Positions 36,513-45,987 of a stretch of DNA of 64,000 nt are shown in pieces. Numbering within the stretch: position 1 is the stretch's first letter; every line of letters begins with the position of its first letter. Source of the DNA: Deltaproteobacteria bacterium. GTDB taxonomy: Bacteria; Desulfobacterota; Desulfuromonadia; Desulfuromonadales; Geopsychrobacteraceae. The notes under the pieces are model-generated. The model saw only the letters and a program-made list of their open reading frames with translations. It made no database searches and had not been told where the DNA came from. The translations under genes were made by a program, and so were the position numbers. The stretch is from positions 1 through 64,000 of the forward strand of contig JAJRWH010000013.1 in NCBI GenBank assembly GCA_024276935.1, read 5' to 3'.

Positions 36513-37343
36513 CTAAAAACAGCCTACTTTTGTCACAATTTCATCGATCAGAAACTGCGGAGTCGAGGCTCCGGCAGTCACCCCGACCCGTGTGACTCCC
36601 TGAAACCAGGCCGCAGAGATCTCATCAGCCGTCTCAACATGGTAGGTTGCTGTCCCCTGTTCACGACAAAGATCTGCCAGGCGCGTCGTATTGGCGCTGT
36701 TATAGCCACCAACCACCAGCATCAGATCAACCTTGTTTGCAATACTCACCGCTTCTTCCTGGCGCACCGAAGTGGCATCACAAATCGTGTTGTAAATTTT
36801 CAGTTTGTGACTTTTTTCAAGGCAAACACCAACTATCGCCCGAAAGTTTTCCATCGACTGCGTGGTCTGGGCAATAATGCCAATCATGCGACTTTTCGGT
36901 AATGCCCGTGCTTCTTCGGGACTGGCAACGACAACAACAGGCCCGCTGGCATAGGAGACAATCCCCTGAACCTCAGGATGGTGCGCTTCACCAACCAGAA
37001 CCAGCTGATAACCTTCACGGCTCAATTCGGCAGCAAATTCCTGTGCCCTGGTCACAAACGGACAGGTCGCATCAACAATCTTTTTGCCACAGTTATTAAG
37101 AGCCGCGAGCTCTTCAGCGGTAACCCCATGCGAACGCACCACAATGGCCTCACCATCGGCGTCCTCAACCTGCTGACAAACACGGATACCACGCTCTTCA
37201 AGTTTTTTGACCATCTGCGGCGAATGGATCAAAGGACCAAGAGATTGAAGTGATTGATGTTCGTCCGCAGCATCAAAAGCCATCTGGGTAGCACGTTTGA
37301 CACCGAAACAGAATCCGGCGCTTTTTGCGAGCAGAATTTCCAT
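36513..37343 (-). CDS. ispH: 4-hydroxy-3-methylbut-2-enyl diphosphate reductase
   Basis: The last enzyme of the MEP isoprenoid pathway, an iron-sulfur reductase making IPP and DMAPP. Start MEILLAKSAGFCFGVKRA is the classical IspH N-terminus with cluster ligand Cys 12. The other ligands are C-P-F-V-T (about 96) and the Cys in Y-N-T-I-C-D-A-T. The 276-residue length is usual. The track's extra 13 codons overlap the end of cmk. AAGGAG is 12 nt upstream of the ATG, a long spacing. Confidence 0.94.
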   Translation of the reverse strand: MEILLAKSAGFCFGVKRATQMAFDAADEHQSLQSLGPLIHSPQMVKKLEERGIRVCQQVEDADGEAIVVRSHGVTAEELAALNNCGKKIVDATCPFVTRAQEFAAELSREGYQLVLVGEAHHPEVQGIVSYASGPVVVVASPEEARALPKSRMIGIIAQTTQSMENFRAIVGVCLEKSHKLKIYNTICDATSVRQEEAVSIANKVDLMLVVGGYNSANTTRLADLCREQGTATYHVETADEISAAWFQGVTRVGVTAGASTPQFLIDEIVTKVGCF

Positions 37344-37374
37344 TGTACCTAAAAGCTCCTTTATCCTCTGCCCC

Positions 37375-38055
37375 TCACTCACCGGCCAGTTTAGCGCGGA
37401 CCACCTTGAGCATCAAATCCTTAACCTCATCAATCTGCAACGAGGTTGAATCGATATCTATGGCATCCGCTGCGCGCCGCAAGGGCGCATGTTCACGGTT
37501 GCTGTCGGCCTCATCACGAGCCCGTACCTCGGCTATTGTCTGTTGCAGGTCAACGTCAACGCCTTTGGCACGTAATTCTTCGAAACGACGACGACCACGT
37601 TCTTCAACCGAAGCCGACAGAAAGAATTTAACCTCGGCCTGCGGAAAAACCACCGTACCTATGTCACGGCCTTCAAGAACGACCCCGCCCTTTTCTCCTA
37701 ATTGTTGCTGCATTCGAACCAGTTCTTCCCGAACGGTCGAACAGGCCGCGACCTGTGAAGTCAGCAAGCTGACTTCGGGAGCACGGATAGCCATTGAAAC
37801 ATCTTCCCCATTGACAAAGACCCCTTCTTCACTTCCACTAGGTCGAAATTCGAGTTTCATCTGCTGGCAAAGCTGGCGCAAGGCAACGGCATCATCCAGG
37901 GGGATCTGCTGACGAGTTGCAAGCAGAGCCACCGAACGATACATGGCCCCGGTATCGATATGGGTATAACCCAGGGAGGTCGCAAGGGCTTTGCTCAATG
38001 TACTTTTCCCCGCGCCGGAAGGACCGTCAATGGCGATAATAAGTGATTTTGACAA
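37375..38055 (-). CDS. cmk: Cytidylate kinase
   Basis: A 226-residue (d)CMP kinase. P-loop G-P-S-G-A-G-K-S-T near the N-terminus, then H-I-D-T-G-A-M-Y-R-S for nucleotide binding and the lid region R-D-E-A-D-S-N-R. It lies between aroA and ispH in the conserved aromatic/ribosomal cluster. Confidence 0.95.
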   Translation of the reverse strand: MSKSLIIAIDGPSGAGKSTLSKALATSLGYTHIDTGAMYRSVALLATRQQIPLDDAVALRQLCQQMKLEFRPSGSEEGVFVNGEDVSMAIRAPEVSLLTSQVAACSTVREELVRMQQQLGEKGGVVLEGRDIGTVVFPQAEVKFFLSASVEERGRRRFEELRAKGVDVDLQQTIAEVRARDEADSNREHAPLRRAADAIDIDSTSLQIDEVKDLMLKVVRAKLAGE

Positions 38056-38090
38056 GAAAATATCCTTAATAGGTTGGAGTAAAAACTGCT

Positions 38091-39386
38091 TCAGTGACCA
38101 AGCTGCTCAAGCAACTCCCAGAACCCGGGGAAAGAGGTCTCTGTGCAGGCGGTATCTTCAATCGTGACATCGTTTTCTGCCGCCAGGCTGGCAATCGCCA
38201 TGCTCATGGCAATACGATGATCACCGAAAGAGTTGACGCGTCCGCCCTGCAAGTGACCCGTCCCGGTAATGCGAATGCCATCATCAAGGGCCTCAACCTG
38301 GCCACCAATCTTCCCGAGAGTTTCACAAACAGCAGCTATCCGGTCTGTTTCCTTGACCCGCAATTCTCTGGCATCACGGATCAGGGTTTCTCCTTCGGCA
38401 AAAACGGCCGCGACACACACCACAGGAAATTCGTCAATTGCTCGAGGGACAAGCTCCCCACCAATTTTGATGCCACGCAGCAGACTGTGACGAACCAGCA
38501 GATCCGCAACAGGCTCACCCGACAACTCACGTTGGTTCAACAGATCGATATGTCCCCCCATCTGCCGCAAAATATCAATAATTCCACTCCGGGTCGGGTT
38601 GACCCCCACATTTTTCAACAACAGTTCTGAACCAGGGGTAATCAACGCTGCCACCAGAAAAAAGGCCGCCGAAGAAATATCACCCGGGACTTCAACCTCT
38701 CTGCCCTGCAAGTTGACCGGTCCCGTTACCTGGGCACCGCCCGGCAACTGCTGAACAGCGACCCCGAAATAACGCAACATCCGCTCACTGTGATCACGCG
38801 ACAGGTGGGGCTCGAAAATCCGGGTCTCACCTTCGACCTGCATTCCCGCCAGCAGAACCGCCGATTTGACCTGGGCGCTGGCAACCGGCGAGTGATATTC
38901 ACCGGCTCGCAATTGACCTCCCTGGATAGCCAAAGGAGCCTTGGTATTCTGTTGCCGGCCGGAAATATTTGCCCCCATGCTCGTCAAGGGCTTGATGATA
39001 CGGGCCATCGGACGACGGCGCAGATATTTGTCGCCACTGAGAACAGAAAAAAAAGGTTGGGCTGCGAGAATTCCACTCATCAACCGCATGGTGGTTCCCG
39101 AATTACCACAATCGACGACATCTTCCGGTTCCTGTAAACCATGAAGGCCACGGCCATGTATCAATAACTCATGCCCCTTGTCCTCGACGCGAACTCCCAT
39201 CTGTTGAAAAGCCGCCAGTGTTGCCAGGCAGTCCTCTCCCCGCAGGAGACCACGAACCCGACTGGTCCCTTCGGCAAGAGAAGAAAACATAATCGCCCGG
39301 TGGGATATGGATTTATCGCCAGGCACAAGTATTTCGCCTTTTAGCCCCTGGCTCGGTTTCAGTGTTCTGGTTTCTGACTGATGCAT
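38091..39386 (-). CDS. aroA: 3-phosphoshikimate 1-carboxyvinyltransferase (EPSP synthase)
   Basis: The sixth shikimate-pathway step, joining PEP to shikimate-3-phosphate. The protein has the two-domain six-fold fold with G-D-K-S-I-S-H-R-A near the N-terminus, N-S-G-T-T-M-R (PEP site) and R-V-K-E-T-D-R in the C-terminal domain. The start ATG at 39386 gives MHQSETRTLKPS; the TTG eight codons upstream is an alternative, and neither has a strong ribosome-binding site. It follows tyrA by 54 nt. Confidence 0.95.
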   Translation of the reverse strand: MHQSETRTLKPSQGLKGEILVPGDKSISHRAIMFSSLAEGTSRVRGLLRGEDCLATLAAFQQMGVRVEDKGHELLIHGRGLHGLQEPEDVVDCGNSGTTMRLMSGILAAQPFFSVLSGDKYLRRRPMARIIKPLTSMGANISGRQQNTKAPLAIQGGQLRAGEYHSPVASAQVKSAVLLAGMQVEGETRIFEPHLSRDHSERMLRYFGVAVQQLPGGAQVTGPVNLQGREVEVPGDISSAAFFLVAALITPGSELLLKNVGVNPTRSGIIDILRQMGGHIDLLNQRELSGEPVADLLVRHSLLRGIKIGGELVPRAIDEFPVVCVAAVFAEGETLIRDARELRVKETDRIAAVCETLGKIGGQVEALDDGIRITGTGHLQGGRVNSFGDHRIAMSMAIASLAAENDVTIEDTACTETSFPGFWELLEQLGH

Positions 39387-39440
39387 TGTCTTAAATTGTC
39401 TTTCTGTCAATTATTCAAGCGCTTTTCCCTGACCGTCAGG

Positions 39441-40307
39441 TTACAAAATTGCGTCACGCAGTTCTTTGGAACGATGGAAGAATTCAAAAAGTCGTTCCAT
39501 ATCACCATTGCGAACATCTTCTTTCAATTCGGAAAAAAAGGATTCGAACTGCTCCATCATTTCAAGCAATGCTTCCCGATTGGTCAGGGCAATATCGCGC
39601 CACATCATCGGATCTGACGAAGCAATTCTGGTAAAATCACGAAATCCCCCCGCTGAATACTCCAGAATATTTTCTTCATAATGATCATATGACCCGACCG
39701 CATTCACCAGAGAATAAGCCACCATGTGAGGCAAATGGCTGATCGCCGCCAGTATTCGGTCATGTTTTTCAACCGACATACAAACGACCTCACTTCCTGC
39801 GGCCTGCCACATGGCCGTAACCTGCGCCAGGGCTTGCACGTCGGTGGTACTCTCTGGCGTCAGGATGCAGCGTTTCCCCTGATAAAGACTGGAAAATGCC
39901 GCCTCGGCACCACTCTTTTCGGTTCCGGCAATCGGATGGCCCGCAACAAAATGGACCCCTTCAGGAACCAGCGGACTGATCGTTCGTACCAGTTCTCCTT
40001 TGACACTGCCCCCGTCAGTCACTATTGCGCCCGGCTTGAGCGCAGGAGCAATCCGGGCAACAAGATCAGCAAGAGTCAAAACCGGAGTCGCCAGAAAAAC
40101 CAGATCCGAGTCAGCGACCGCCTTTTGGGGATCACGTTCATAAGAATCGATGATTCCCAGAGCCAGAGCCTTTTCGAGATTGGGTTTGCCGCGGCCACAA
40201 CCAACAACCTCGCCGACAAAACCGGCCTCTTTGAGAGCCAGAGCCAGAGAGCCTCCAATCAATCCGACACCAATAACCGTCATCCGTCTGATGGGAAAAG
40301 AGCTCAT
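39441..40307 (-). CDS. tyrA: Prephenate/arogenate dehydrogenase
   Basis: A 288-residue NAD(P)-dependent enzyme of tyrosine synthesis. The start overlaps the pheA stop as ATGA, with GGAG upstream, so the track's 19 extra codons are not used. A Rossmann motif G-V-G-L-I-G-G-S is followed by the family residues H-P-I-A-G-T-E-K-S-G and S-H-L-P-H. No chorismate mutase domain is fused to it, unlike enteric TyrA. Confidence 0.93.
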   Translation of the reverse strand: MSSFPIRRMTVIGVGLIGGSLALALKEAGFVGEVVGCGRGKPNLEKALALGIIDSYERDPQKAVADSDLVFLATPVLTLADLVARIAPALKPGAIVTDGGSVKGELVRTISPLVPEGVHFVAGHPIAGTEKSGAEAAFSSLYQGKRCILTPESTTDVQALAQVTAMWQAAGSEVVCMSVEKHDRILAAISHLPHMVAYSLVNAVGSYDHYEENILEYSAGGFRDFTRIASSDPMMWRDIALTNREALLEMMEQFESFFSELKEDVRNGDMERLFEFFHRSKELRDAIL

Positions 40308-41392
40308 TCCTTTTCTCCTGCCTGGGCCAACGGATAAGAACCGAGTATCTTTAAAAAGTGACAATAACCACGCAGCTCTTCAATTGCAGCCGTAATTTGA
40401 TCGTTATCGACATGGCCGACAAGATCGAGAAAAAAGATATATTCCCAGGCCTTCTGTTTCATCGGGCGACTTTCGATCTTCACCAGGTTGATATCGCGCT
40501 TACTGAAAGGCTCAAGCATACGATAAAGGATTCCTGGCTCGTCCCGAACACTGAACATGATTGAGGTTTTGTCCCGTCCGCTCGGTTCAGGGGTCTGACG
40601 GCCTATCACCAGAAAACGGGTGAAATTGTTCGGGTTGTCCTCGATTCTGGCCTTGACAACCTGTAAACCATACTGCCGGGCCGCTGCATGACTGGCCACT
40701 GCAGCCACAGATGCATCCTCCGCCGCCATCTGCGCGGCAGCAGCGGTGCTGGCCAAATCCACCTGAGGGGTATCACGCAAATTTTCTTCCAGCCAGCGAC
40801 GACATTGGGCCAATGCCTGGGGATGAGAAACGACCTTGCAAACCTGCTCCAACTGACCACTTTGTGACAACAGGTCATGAGATATTTCGAGAAGGATCTC
40901 GGCGATAACCTGCAAATCAGAACCAATGAACATATCAAGAGTGTGATTGACGACACCTTCAGTCGAGTTTTCGACCGGAACAACTCCGTAGTGCGCACGA
41001 CCACGCTCCACCTCTTCAAAAACTGCCGGGATACTTTTTTGCGGGACCAGTTGCGCCGACAAACCAAATTGTTCCATCGCTGCAACGTGTGTAAAGGTCG
41101 ATTGAGGCCCCAAGAAAGCAACCTTCATCGGCAGTTCCAGAGACAGCGATGCACTGATAATTTCGCGAAAAACCCGGCATACGGAATCATTGGGAAAAGG
41201 TCCCGGATTTTGTGACTGCAACCGCTCAAAGATCGCCCGCTCCCGGCTGGGCACATAAAACTCGCGACTGGCACCGGCCTTGGCCTTGCCGACTTCAAGC
41301 ACCACCTGGGCACGATCATTGAGCAGACCAAGAATCTGATCATCGATCTGGTCAATTATTGTCCGGAGTTTGTTCAGATCTGGACTCGACAT
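40304..41392 (-). CDS. pheA: Chorismate mutase/prephenate dehydratase (P-protein)
   Basis: A 362-residue bifunctional enzyme of phenylalanine synthesis. Residues 1-90 are an AroQ chorismate mutase (L-R-T-I-I-D-Q-I-D-D-Q-I). About 92-270 are the dehydratase with V-P-V-E-N-S-T-E-G. About 280-355 are an ACT regulatory domain (E-S-R-P motif) for phenylalanine feedback. It is the first gene of the minus-strand aromatic-rpsA run. Confidence 0.95.
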   Translation of the reverse strand: MSSPDLNKLRTIIDQIDDQILGLLNDRAQVVLEVGKAKAGASREFYVPSRERAIFERLQSQNPGPFPNDSVCRVFREIISASLSLELPMKVAFLGPQSTFTHVAAMEQFGLSAQLVPQKSIPAVFEEVERGRAHYGVVPVENSTEGVVNHTLDMFIGSDLQVIAEILLEISHDLLSQSGQLEQVCKVVSHPQALAQCRRWLEENLRDTPQVDLASTAAAAQMAAEDASVAAVASHAAARQYGLQVVKARIEDNPNNFTRFLVIGRQTPEPSGRDKTSIMFSVRDEPGILYRMLEPFSKRDINLVKIESRPMKQKAWEYIFFLDLVGHVDNDQITAAIEELRGYCHFLKILGSYPLAQAGEKE

Positions 41393-41580
41393 CTCGTCTC
41401 CCTGTCAGCCACTGAACCGCCAGATAAGCTTGATCCCATGATGGATCAATTGACGAATTCACGTTGAAAAAACAGCAGATTTGCGGGTCAGGAAATGTAG
41501 CTCATCCAAGGTCAAAATGCAACTTGCGCCATCAGTTCTGCCCGCCTCGATAACAGTAATCGGCTCAGCTCAATCGAGCC

Positions 41581-41609
41581 TTGACCACAAGTCTGTCGAC
41601 CGTTAGACT
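41581..41609 (+). promoter_or_regulatory. Possible sigma-70 promoter of the aminotransferase gene
   Basis: TTGACC and TAGACT are separated by 17 bp, ending 55 nt before the chosen ATG at 41665. Motif match only. The rest of the 272-nt gap must also hold the divergent pheA promoter, which I cannot pick out. Confidence 0.4.
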
Positions 41610-41664
41610 GCCGCGAGATAAATAAACCTGTGTGACTCTTTCCAACCGTGAACAAGGAGTTCCG

Positions 41665-42852
41665 ATGTCGATCATCGCTGCCAAAATCAACGACTGTATT
41701 GAAAAATCATCATGGATTCGCCGGATGTTTGAAGAAGGAGCAACCCTTCGTCAGCAATATGGTGATGACAAGGTCTTCGATTTCACCCTCGGCAATCCGA
41801 CGATGGAACCACCTGCCGAACTAAAGCAGGAGTTAAAACGCCTGGCAGATAATCCCGTTGCGGGCATGCACCGCTATATGAACAATGCCGGTTACGAAGA
41901 AACCCGCAGCGCAGTAGCTGAAATGATCACTGAGAAATGCACCCGGTCGGTCACTGCCGAACATATCGTGATGTCCTGCGGGGCGGGAGCTGCCTTGAAT
42001 GTCTGTTTGAAAACAATTCTCAATCCCGGCGATGAAGTCATTATCCTTACCCCGTTTTTTGTCGAATACAAATTTTATATCGACAATCAGGGCGGAGTTC
42101 CGGTGGTGGTGCCAACGAAGGATGATTTCCAGCCAAATCTGGATGCAATCGAAGCGGCAATCAACGAAAAAACCCGGGCACTTATTATCAACTCACCCAA
42201 TAATCCGACGGGTGTTATCTATCCCGCTGAGACACTCGAAAAACTTGGTGAATTACTAAAACGCAAGCAGAAACAATTTGGTCGGCCACTGACCGTTATC
42301 TCGGACGAACCCTATGCCCGAATCAGCTTCGAGCAACAGGTCCCCAATATTTTCGACTGGATAGAAAATTCGATTATCGTCACCTCTCATTCCAAAGACC
42401 TGGCACTGCCTGGTGAACGGATTGGATACCTGGCTGCCAACCCCGCCATGCCGCAGGTCGATCTGTTCATGCAAGGTGCGATTTTTTGCAATCGGGTCCT
42501 GGGTTTTGTCAATGCCCCTGCATTGATGCAACGCCTGGTCACCAACCTGCAACGCTGTAGTGTCGACATCGGTAAATACCGTAAAAAACGTGACCGCCTT
42601 TACGAATACCTGAGTTCTCTCGGGTTCAAGATGGTCAAGCCCGGTGGCGGATTCTACCTCTTCCCCCAATCTCCTCTGGCAGATGAGATGGAATTTATCA
42701 GCCTGGCACAAAAACATTTAATTCTGCTGGTTCCCGGTTCCGGCTTTGGAGCCCCCGGTTATTTCCGTATTGCCTATTGTGTCGATGACGAAATGATAGA
42801 ACGCAGTCTGACGGCCTGGCAGGCTCTGGCCAAAGAAATAGGACTTGCATAA
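41665..42852 (+). CDS. Class I/II pyridoxal-phosphate aminotransferase
   Basis: 395 residues from the ATG after AAGGAG (5 nt); the track's GTG start lies before that site. Fold-type I features: F-T-L-G-N-P near the N-terminus, N-S-P-N-N-P-T-G-V, the D-E-P-Y cofactor region, and the Schiff-base lysine in S-H-S-K-D. The C-terminal G-Y-F-R-I-A-Y binds substrate carboxylate. It resembles the aspartate-aminotransferase group, but substrate cannot be assigned. It is transcribed alone and followed by a hairpin terminator. Confidence 0.88.
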   Translation: MSIIAAKINDCIEKSSWIRRMFEEGATLRQQYGDDKVFDFTLGNPTMEPPAELKQELKRLADNPVAGMHRYMNNAGYEETRSAVAEMITEKCTRSVTAEHIVMSCGAGAALNVCLKTILNPGDEVIILTPFFVEYKFYIDNQGGVPVVVPTKDDFQPNLDAIEAAINEKTRALIINSPNNPTGVIYPAETLEKLGELLKRKQKQFGRPLTVISDEPYARISFEQQVPNIFDWIENSIIVTSHSKDLALPGERIGYLAANPAMPQVDLFMQGAIFCNRVLGFVNAPALMQRLVTNLQRCSVDIGKYRKKRDRLYEYLSSLGFKMVKPGGGFYLFPQSPLADEMEFISLAQKHLILLVPGSGFGAPGYFRIAYCVDDEMIERSLTAWQALAKEIGLA

Positions 42853-42876
42853 TAAAAAACATCATGACATGATACT

Positions 42877-42912
42877 AAAGAGCGCATAAATAAGCATAAT
42901 TATGCGCTCTTT
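42877..42912 (+). terminator. 13-bp hairpin terminator after the aminotransferase
   Basis: AAAGAGCGCATAA and its exact complement TTATGCGCTCTTT flank a 10-nt loop, 25 nt past the stop, ending in TTT. Symmetric A/T flanks could let it act in both directions. Confidence 0.7.
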
Positions 42913-42943
42913 CAATACCGCTTGCACGGACGAATTTACGGGC

Positions 42944-42960
42944 TATATTTAATAAATATA
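42944..42960. promoter_or_regulatory. 17-bp A/T-rich palindrome, possible operator
   Basis: TATATTTA-A-TAAATATA is a perfect inverted repeat 63 nt before the small hypothetical gene. It may be an operator or part of an A/T-rich promoter; there is no direct evidence for either. Confidence 0.3.
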
Positions 42961-43022
42961 CGTTTATCTGCCCGGTAAATGTATTTGTCGTTTCTGCTTC
43001 TGACCTGACTTAAGGGATCATC

Positions 43023-43319
43023 GTGACCTCTGTAACAGGCCTGCTGCCCCAGACATATACCCGATTGCAACCGCTCAGAGAGCAAAGGGTCGAGCCACGT
43101 CAGGAACAGGTTATTGAGGCAGAATGGCGTCCTCTCTACGATCCGGCCCCCTCGCTGTATTCAGCCAACTCCACTTCGGCAATTTTGGCAACGGGTGATT
43201 TTCAGCCAGGGCCTGAATCGCTCAATATTCGCAATATTCGCTATGCGGCGGCTAAATACCAGCAAATGACTCCTGAACTCCCCAACCTTCGCGGCAGCCG
43301 GGTGGACACGATCATCTAA
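43023..43319 (+). CDS. Small uncharacterised protein, 98 aa
   Basis: GTG start with AAGGG eight nt upstream. No signal peptide or membrane helix. It is rich in P, Q, R and E, with a predicted-disorder N-terminal half (Q-P-L-R-E-Q-R-V-E-P-R-Q-E-Q) and a short helix (R-Y-A-A-A-K-Y-Q-Q-M) before a hydrophobic C-terminal tail (G-S-R-V-D-T-I-I). I do not recognise a family. It has its own upstream region with an A/T palindrome and converges on recJ, so it is probably transcribed alone. Coding status rests on the good start context and lack of an alternative gene. Confidence 0.6.
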   Translation: MTSVTGLLPQTYTRLQPLREQRVEPRQEQVIEAEWRPLYDPAPSLYSANSTSAILATGDFQPGPESLNIRNIRYAAAKYQQMTPELPNLRGSRVDTII

Positions 43320-43343
43320 TCTGACAGCCCCAAGCCCCCGAAA

Positions 43344-45056
43344 TCAGACACAACTCGCTTTAAAATCCACCACCTGCAACTGCACCGAATCATTTCCCCT
43401 GAAACTGTTTATTTCCGGCTTGCCCAGCAGATCAATCGGGCCCTGCAGTTGTGCCAGGCGCTCTGCCTGACCAAACGCAATGCAATCGATACGATCACCC
43501 TGTGCTGCGACACTGAAACGAAGATGTTTTTCCCCTACGATTTTGGCCGATAAAACATCAAGATCACGACAGACAAAAGCAGGTTGAGGATTTCCTATCC
43601 CGAAAGGGGCCAGGTCGCCAAGTTGGACAACTGCCGTTTTCTCAAGCTCGCTCAACGTCACCTCTCCGTCATGTTCCAAACGCGGCAGCAGATCTTCGGC
43701 CTGTAATTGTTCCGCTGCGACTCGTTCAAAGTCGCGACGAAATTCAGCAACATCTTCTGCAGGTAAAGAGAGCCCTGCCGCAGCGGCATGACCACCATAA
43801 CTGCTAAGGGTATCTGCGGCGCGTCCTAAAGCCGCAAAAAGATGAAAACCATGAATTGAACGAGCAGATCCTTTGCCAACACCATCGGCAAGTGCGATCA
43901 GAATTGTTGGACGATAATACCGCTCAACCAAACGACTGGCAACAATGCCAATCACGCCCGGATGCCAACCCTCGGCAGCCAGGACCAGGCTGAAATCTCC
44001 CCCCTGCCCTTCTTCAACCTGGGCAATTGCCTGTTGCAGGGTCTGCGCCTCGAGCTGCTGACGTTCAAGGTTGCAGCGATCAAGATGCCGAGCCAGATCA
44101 GGCATTGCCAGAGGGCCTTCATCAAGCAACAGCTGGACACCCAGCGCCGCATCCTCCAGACGTCCAGCAGCATTCAAGCGTGGTGCAAGACGAAACCCGA
44201 CACTGCCACAGGTAACTTTTTTCACATCGGCCACCTGTTTCAATGCTTTCACTCCGGGCCGATATGCCGAATCCAGCCCTTGAAGTCCATAGCGCACCAG
44301 AATACGGTTTACCCCTGTCAGCGGAACCATATCAGCAATGGTTCCCAGTGCGACCAGATCAAGACTCTGACGTAAATCGGGTTCAGAACGGTCCTTAAAC
44401 CAGCCATTTTCACGTAAACGTCGCCGCAGACTCAGAAGTAAAAAGAACGCAACACCCACTCCGGCCAGATCCGGCCAGGGAAATCGATTGGCGGGCAGAT
44501 GAGGATTAACCAAAGCTGAACAGGTGGGCAGTTGCGCGGGAGGCTGATGATGATCGGTAATAATCAGGTCAAGACCGAGCTCATTCACCAGATCAGCCTC
44601 GGCCAGAGCTGACACACCACAATCGACCGAAACAATGAGAGAACAGCCTGACCGGGCAGCCCGATTGATCGCTTCACCCGACAAACCATAACCATCCCGG
44701 GTCCGCAATGGGATGTGGTACTCCACATCAGCCCCAAAATTGCGCAGTGTTTCGACAAGCAAAGCGGTTCCGGTAATGCCATCAACATCGTAATCACCAT
44801 GAACCGCGATACGTTCATGCCGATACAAAGCCTGTTCAAGTCTGGAAACGGCAATTTCCATCTCAGGCAAAAGATCAGGATCTGGAAGTGAACTTAATCT
44901 GGCATGAAGAAAGTCTCGCGCCACTTCGGCAGAAGATATCCCTCGATTGACGAGAACCTTTGCCGTCAATGGCATGATGTCCAATTCTGTCATCAATTCT
45001 GTTATTTTTTTCTGTTCAGAAATGCGAGCGACCCAGCGCTTTTTCTCTGTTGTCAT
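43344..45056 (-). CDS. recJ: Single-stranded-DNA-specific exonuclease RecJ
   Basis: A 570-residue 5'-3' exonuclease of recombination and mismatch repair. DHH-family motifs: V-H-G-D-Y-D-V-D-G-I-T-G-T, D-C-G-V-S-A, D-H-H-Q-P-P, and the DHHA1 motif S-Y-G-G-H-A-A-A-A-G. A C-terminal OB domain follows. Its ATG overlaps the stop of the beta-helix lipoprotein gene (ATGA). Confidence 0.95.
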   Translation of the reverse strand: MTTEKKRWVARISEQKKITELMTELDIMPLTAKVLVNRGISSAEVARDFLHARLSSLPDPDLLPEMEIAVSRLEQALYRHERIAVHGDYDVDGITGTALLVETLRNFGADVEYHIPLRTRDGYGLSGEAINRAARSGCSLIVSVDCGVSALAEADLVNELGLDLIITDHHQPPAQLPTCSALVNPHLPANRFPWPDLAGVGVAFFLLLSLRRRLRENGWFKDRSEPDLRQSLDLVALGTIADMVPLTGVNRILVRYGLQGLDSAYRPGVKALKQVADVKKVTCGSVGFRLAPRLNAAGRLEDAALGVQLLLDEGPLAMPDLARHLDRCNLERQQLEAQTLQQAIAQVEEGQGGDFSLVLAAEGWHPGVIGIVASRLVERYYRPTILIALADGVGKGSARSIHGFHLFAALGRAADTLSSYGGHAAAAGLSLPAEDVAEFRRDFERVAAEQLQAEDLLPRLEHDGEVTLSELEKTAVVQLGDLAPFGIGNPQPAFVCRDLDVLSAKIVGEKHLRFSVAAQGDRIDCIAFGQAERLAQLQGPIDLLGKPEINSFRGNDSVQLQVVDFKASCV

Positions 45057-45904
45057 CGGGCTTCCTTGTGGTTTCCGCCAGGACGTTCAAGAACGGGACG
45101 ATAAACAACCCGACCAAGCCAGTCGTCAACCCGGCCATCAAAGAAGAATTCTTCCAGATCCGAACCGGCAGAATCGCTCCAGTAGTTATTTCGCAGATCA
45201 ACCGGTTTTCGAAGCCCTTCCCCCAGACTGACCTGATAGGGACGGTTTTCGATAAAGCTGTTGCCCTCGATTCGATAATCGCGGGGTTCGGCAGAAATAA
45301 ATAACCCCTTGCCGTTAGATTGAATCAGATTGTTTCTGATAACCGGAGCACCAAAATGGAATCGGATCGCAGTTCCATTGTTTTCAAAAAGATTGTTTTC
45401 AACCCGCAGTCTGGTATCGTGAAAACGCACTCCGACATGATTATTTTTAAAAGTAGAATATTCAATACTGACCCGCGAATTTCGGGCATGGATAGCACTG
45501 TCGGCCTGTTTAAACCGACAATATTTAAAAAATGCCCCTGGAGAATCCTCAATATTAACCCCTCCCCAACTTCCGGCATTACCTGCGGGATCACCCGCCA
45601 TGAAAATAATTGGGTTTTCCTTGGTACCACGCGCGTTCAACCGACCCCGGACAATCAGTTCACTGCCAGTAAAGTAGGGATGTTCCTGATAAAGGTCTTC
45701 TCCAGGAGCCGGCGGGTCAAAAAGAATTCGGGTGCCGGGAGCAATTGTCAGCTCCGCTGATTTGGCAAGAATAAGATCACCACTTAGACGAACTTCTCCC
45801 TGCCAATAAATATGACCTTTGAGGACCTGCCCTGTCGGCTGCCCTCTGTAAAGACAGGAAACAGGGCCAAGCAGCAACATCAGATAACAGAATAAACGCA
45901 GCAT
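45053..45904 (-). CDS. Right-handed beta-helix lipoprotein
   Basis: About 283 residues from MLRLFCYLMLLLGPVSC; that stretch is a signal peptide whose cysteine suggests lipid modification (G-P-V-S-C is a loose lipobox). The rest has repeating strand units with N-N ladders (F-K-N-N-H-V-G-V-R-F, F-E-N-N-G-T-A-I-R-F), typical of parallel beta-helix (NosD/pectate-lyase-like) proteins. No catalytic motif is recognisable. The track start 13 codons upstream is less likely. Translational coupling to recJ is shared order rather than evident function. Confidence 0.72.
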   Translation of the reverse strand: MLRLFCYLMLLLGPVSCLYRGQPTGQVLKGHIYWQGEVRLSGDLILAKSAELTIAPGTRILFDPPAPGEDLYQEHPYFTGSELIVRGRLNARGTKENPIIFMAGDPAGNAGSWGGVNIEDSPGAFFKYCRFKQADSAIHARNSRVSIEYSTFKNNHVGVRFHDTRLRVENNLFENNGTAIRFHFGAPVIRNNLIQSNGKGLFISAEPRDYRIEGNSFIENRPYQVSLGEGLRKPVDLRNNYWSDSAGSDLEEFFFDGRVDDWLGRVVYRPVLERPGGNHKEAR

Positions 45905-45944
45905 GTCCAATGGGATCCAAAAGTGAAATGACGACGGAAGCAAG

Positions 45945-45975
45945 AACGGCCAGCCCGTTGTTCGGGCTGGCCGTT
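45945..45975 (-). terminator. 13-bp hairpin between the TPR gene and the beta-helix gene
   Basis: AACGGCCAGCCCG and its exact complement flank TTGTT, 12 nt after the TPR gene stop. On the minus strand the tail is TTCTTGCTT, a moderate U-tract. It probably ends the queA-tgt-yajC-secDF-TPR transcript. Confidence 0.7.
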
Positions 45976-45987
45976 CACAGGGAACAA

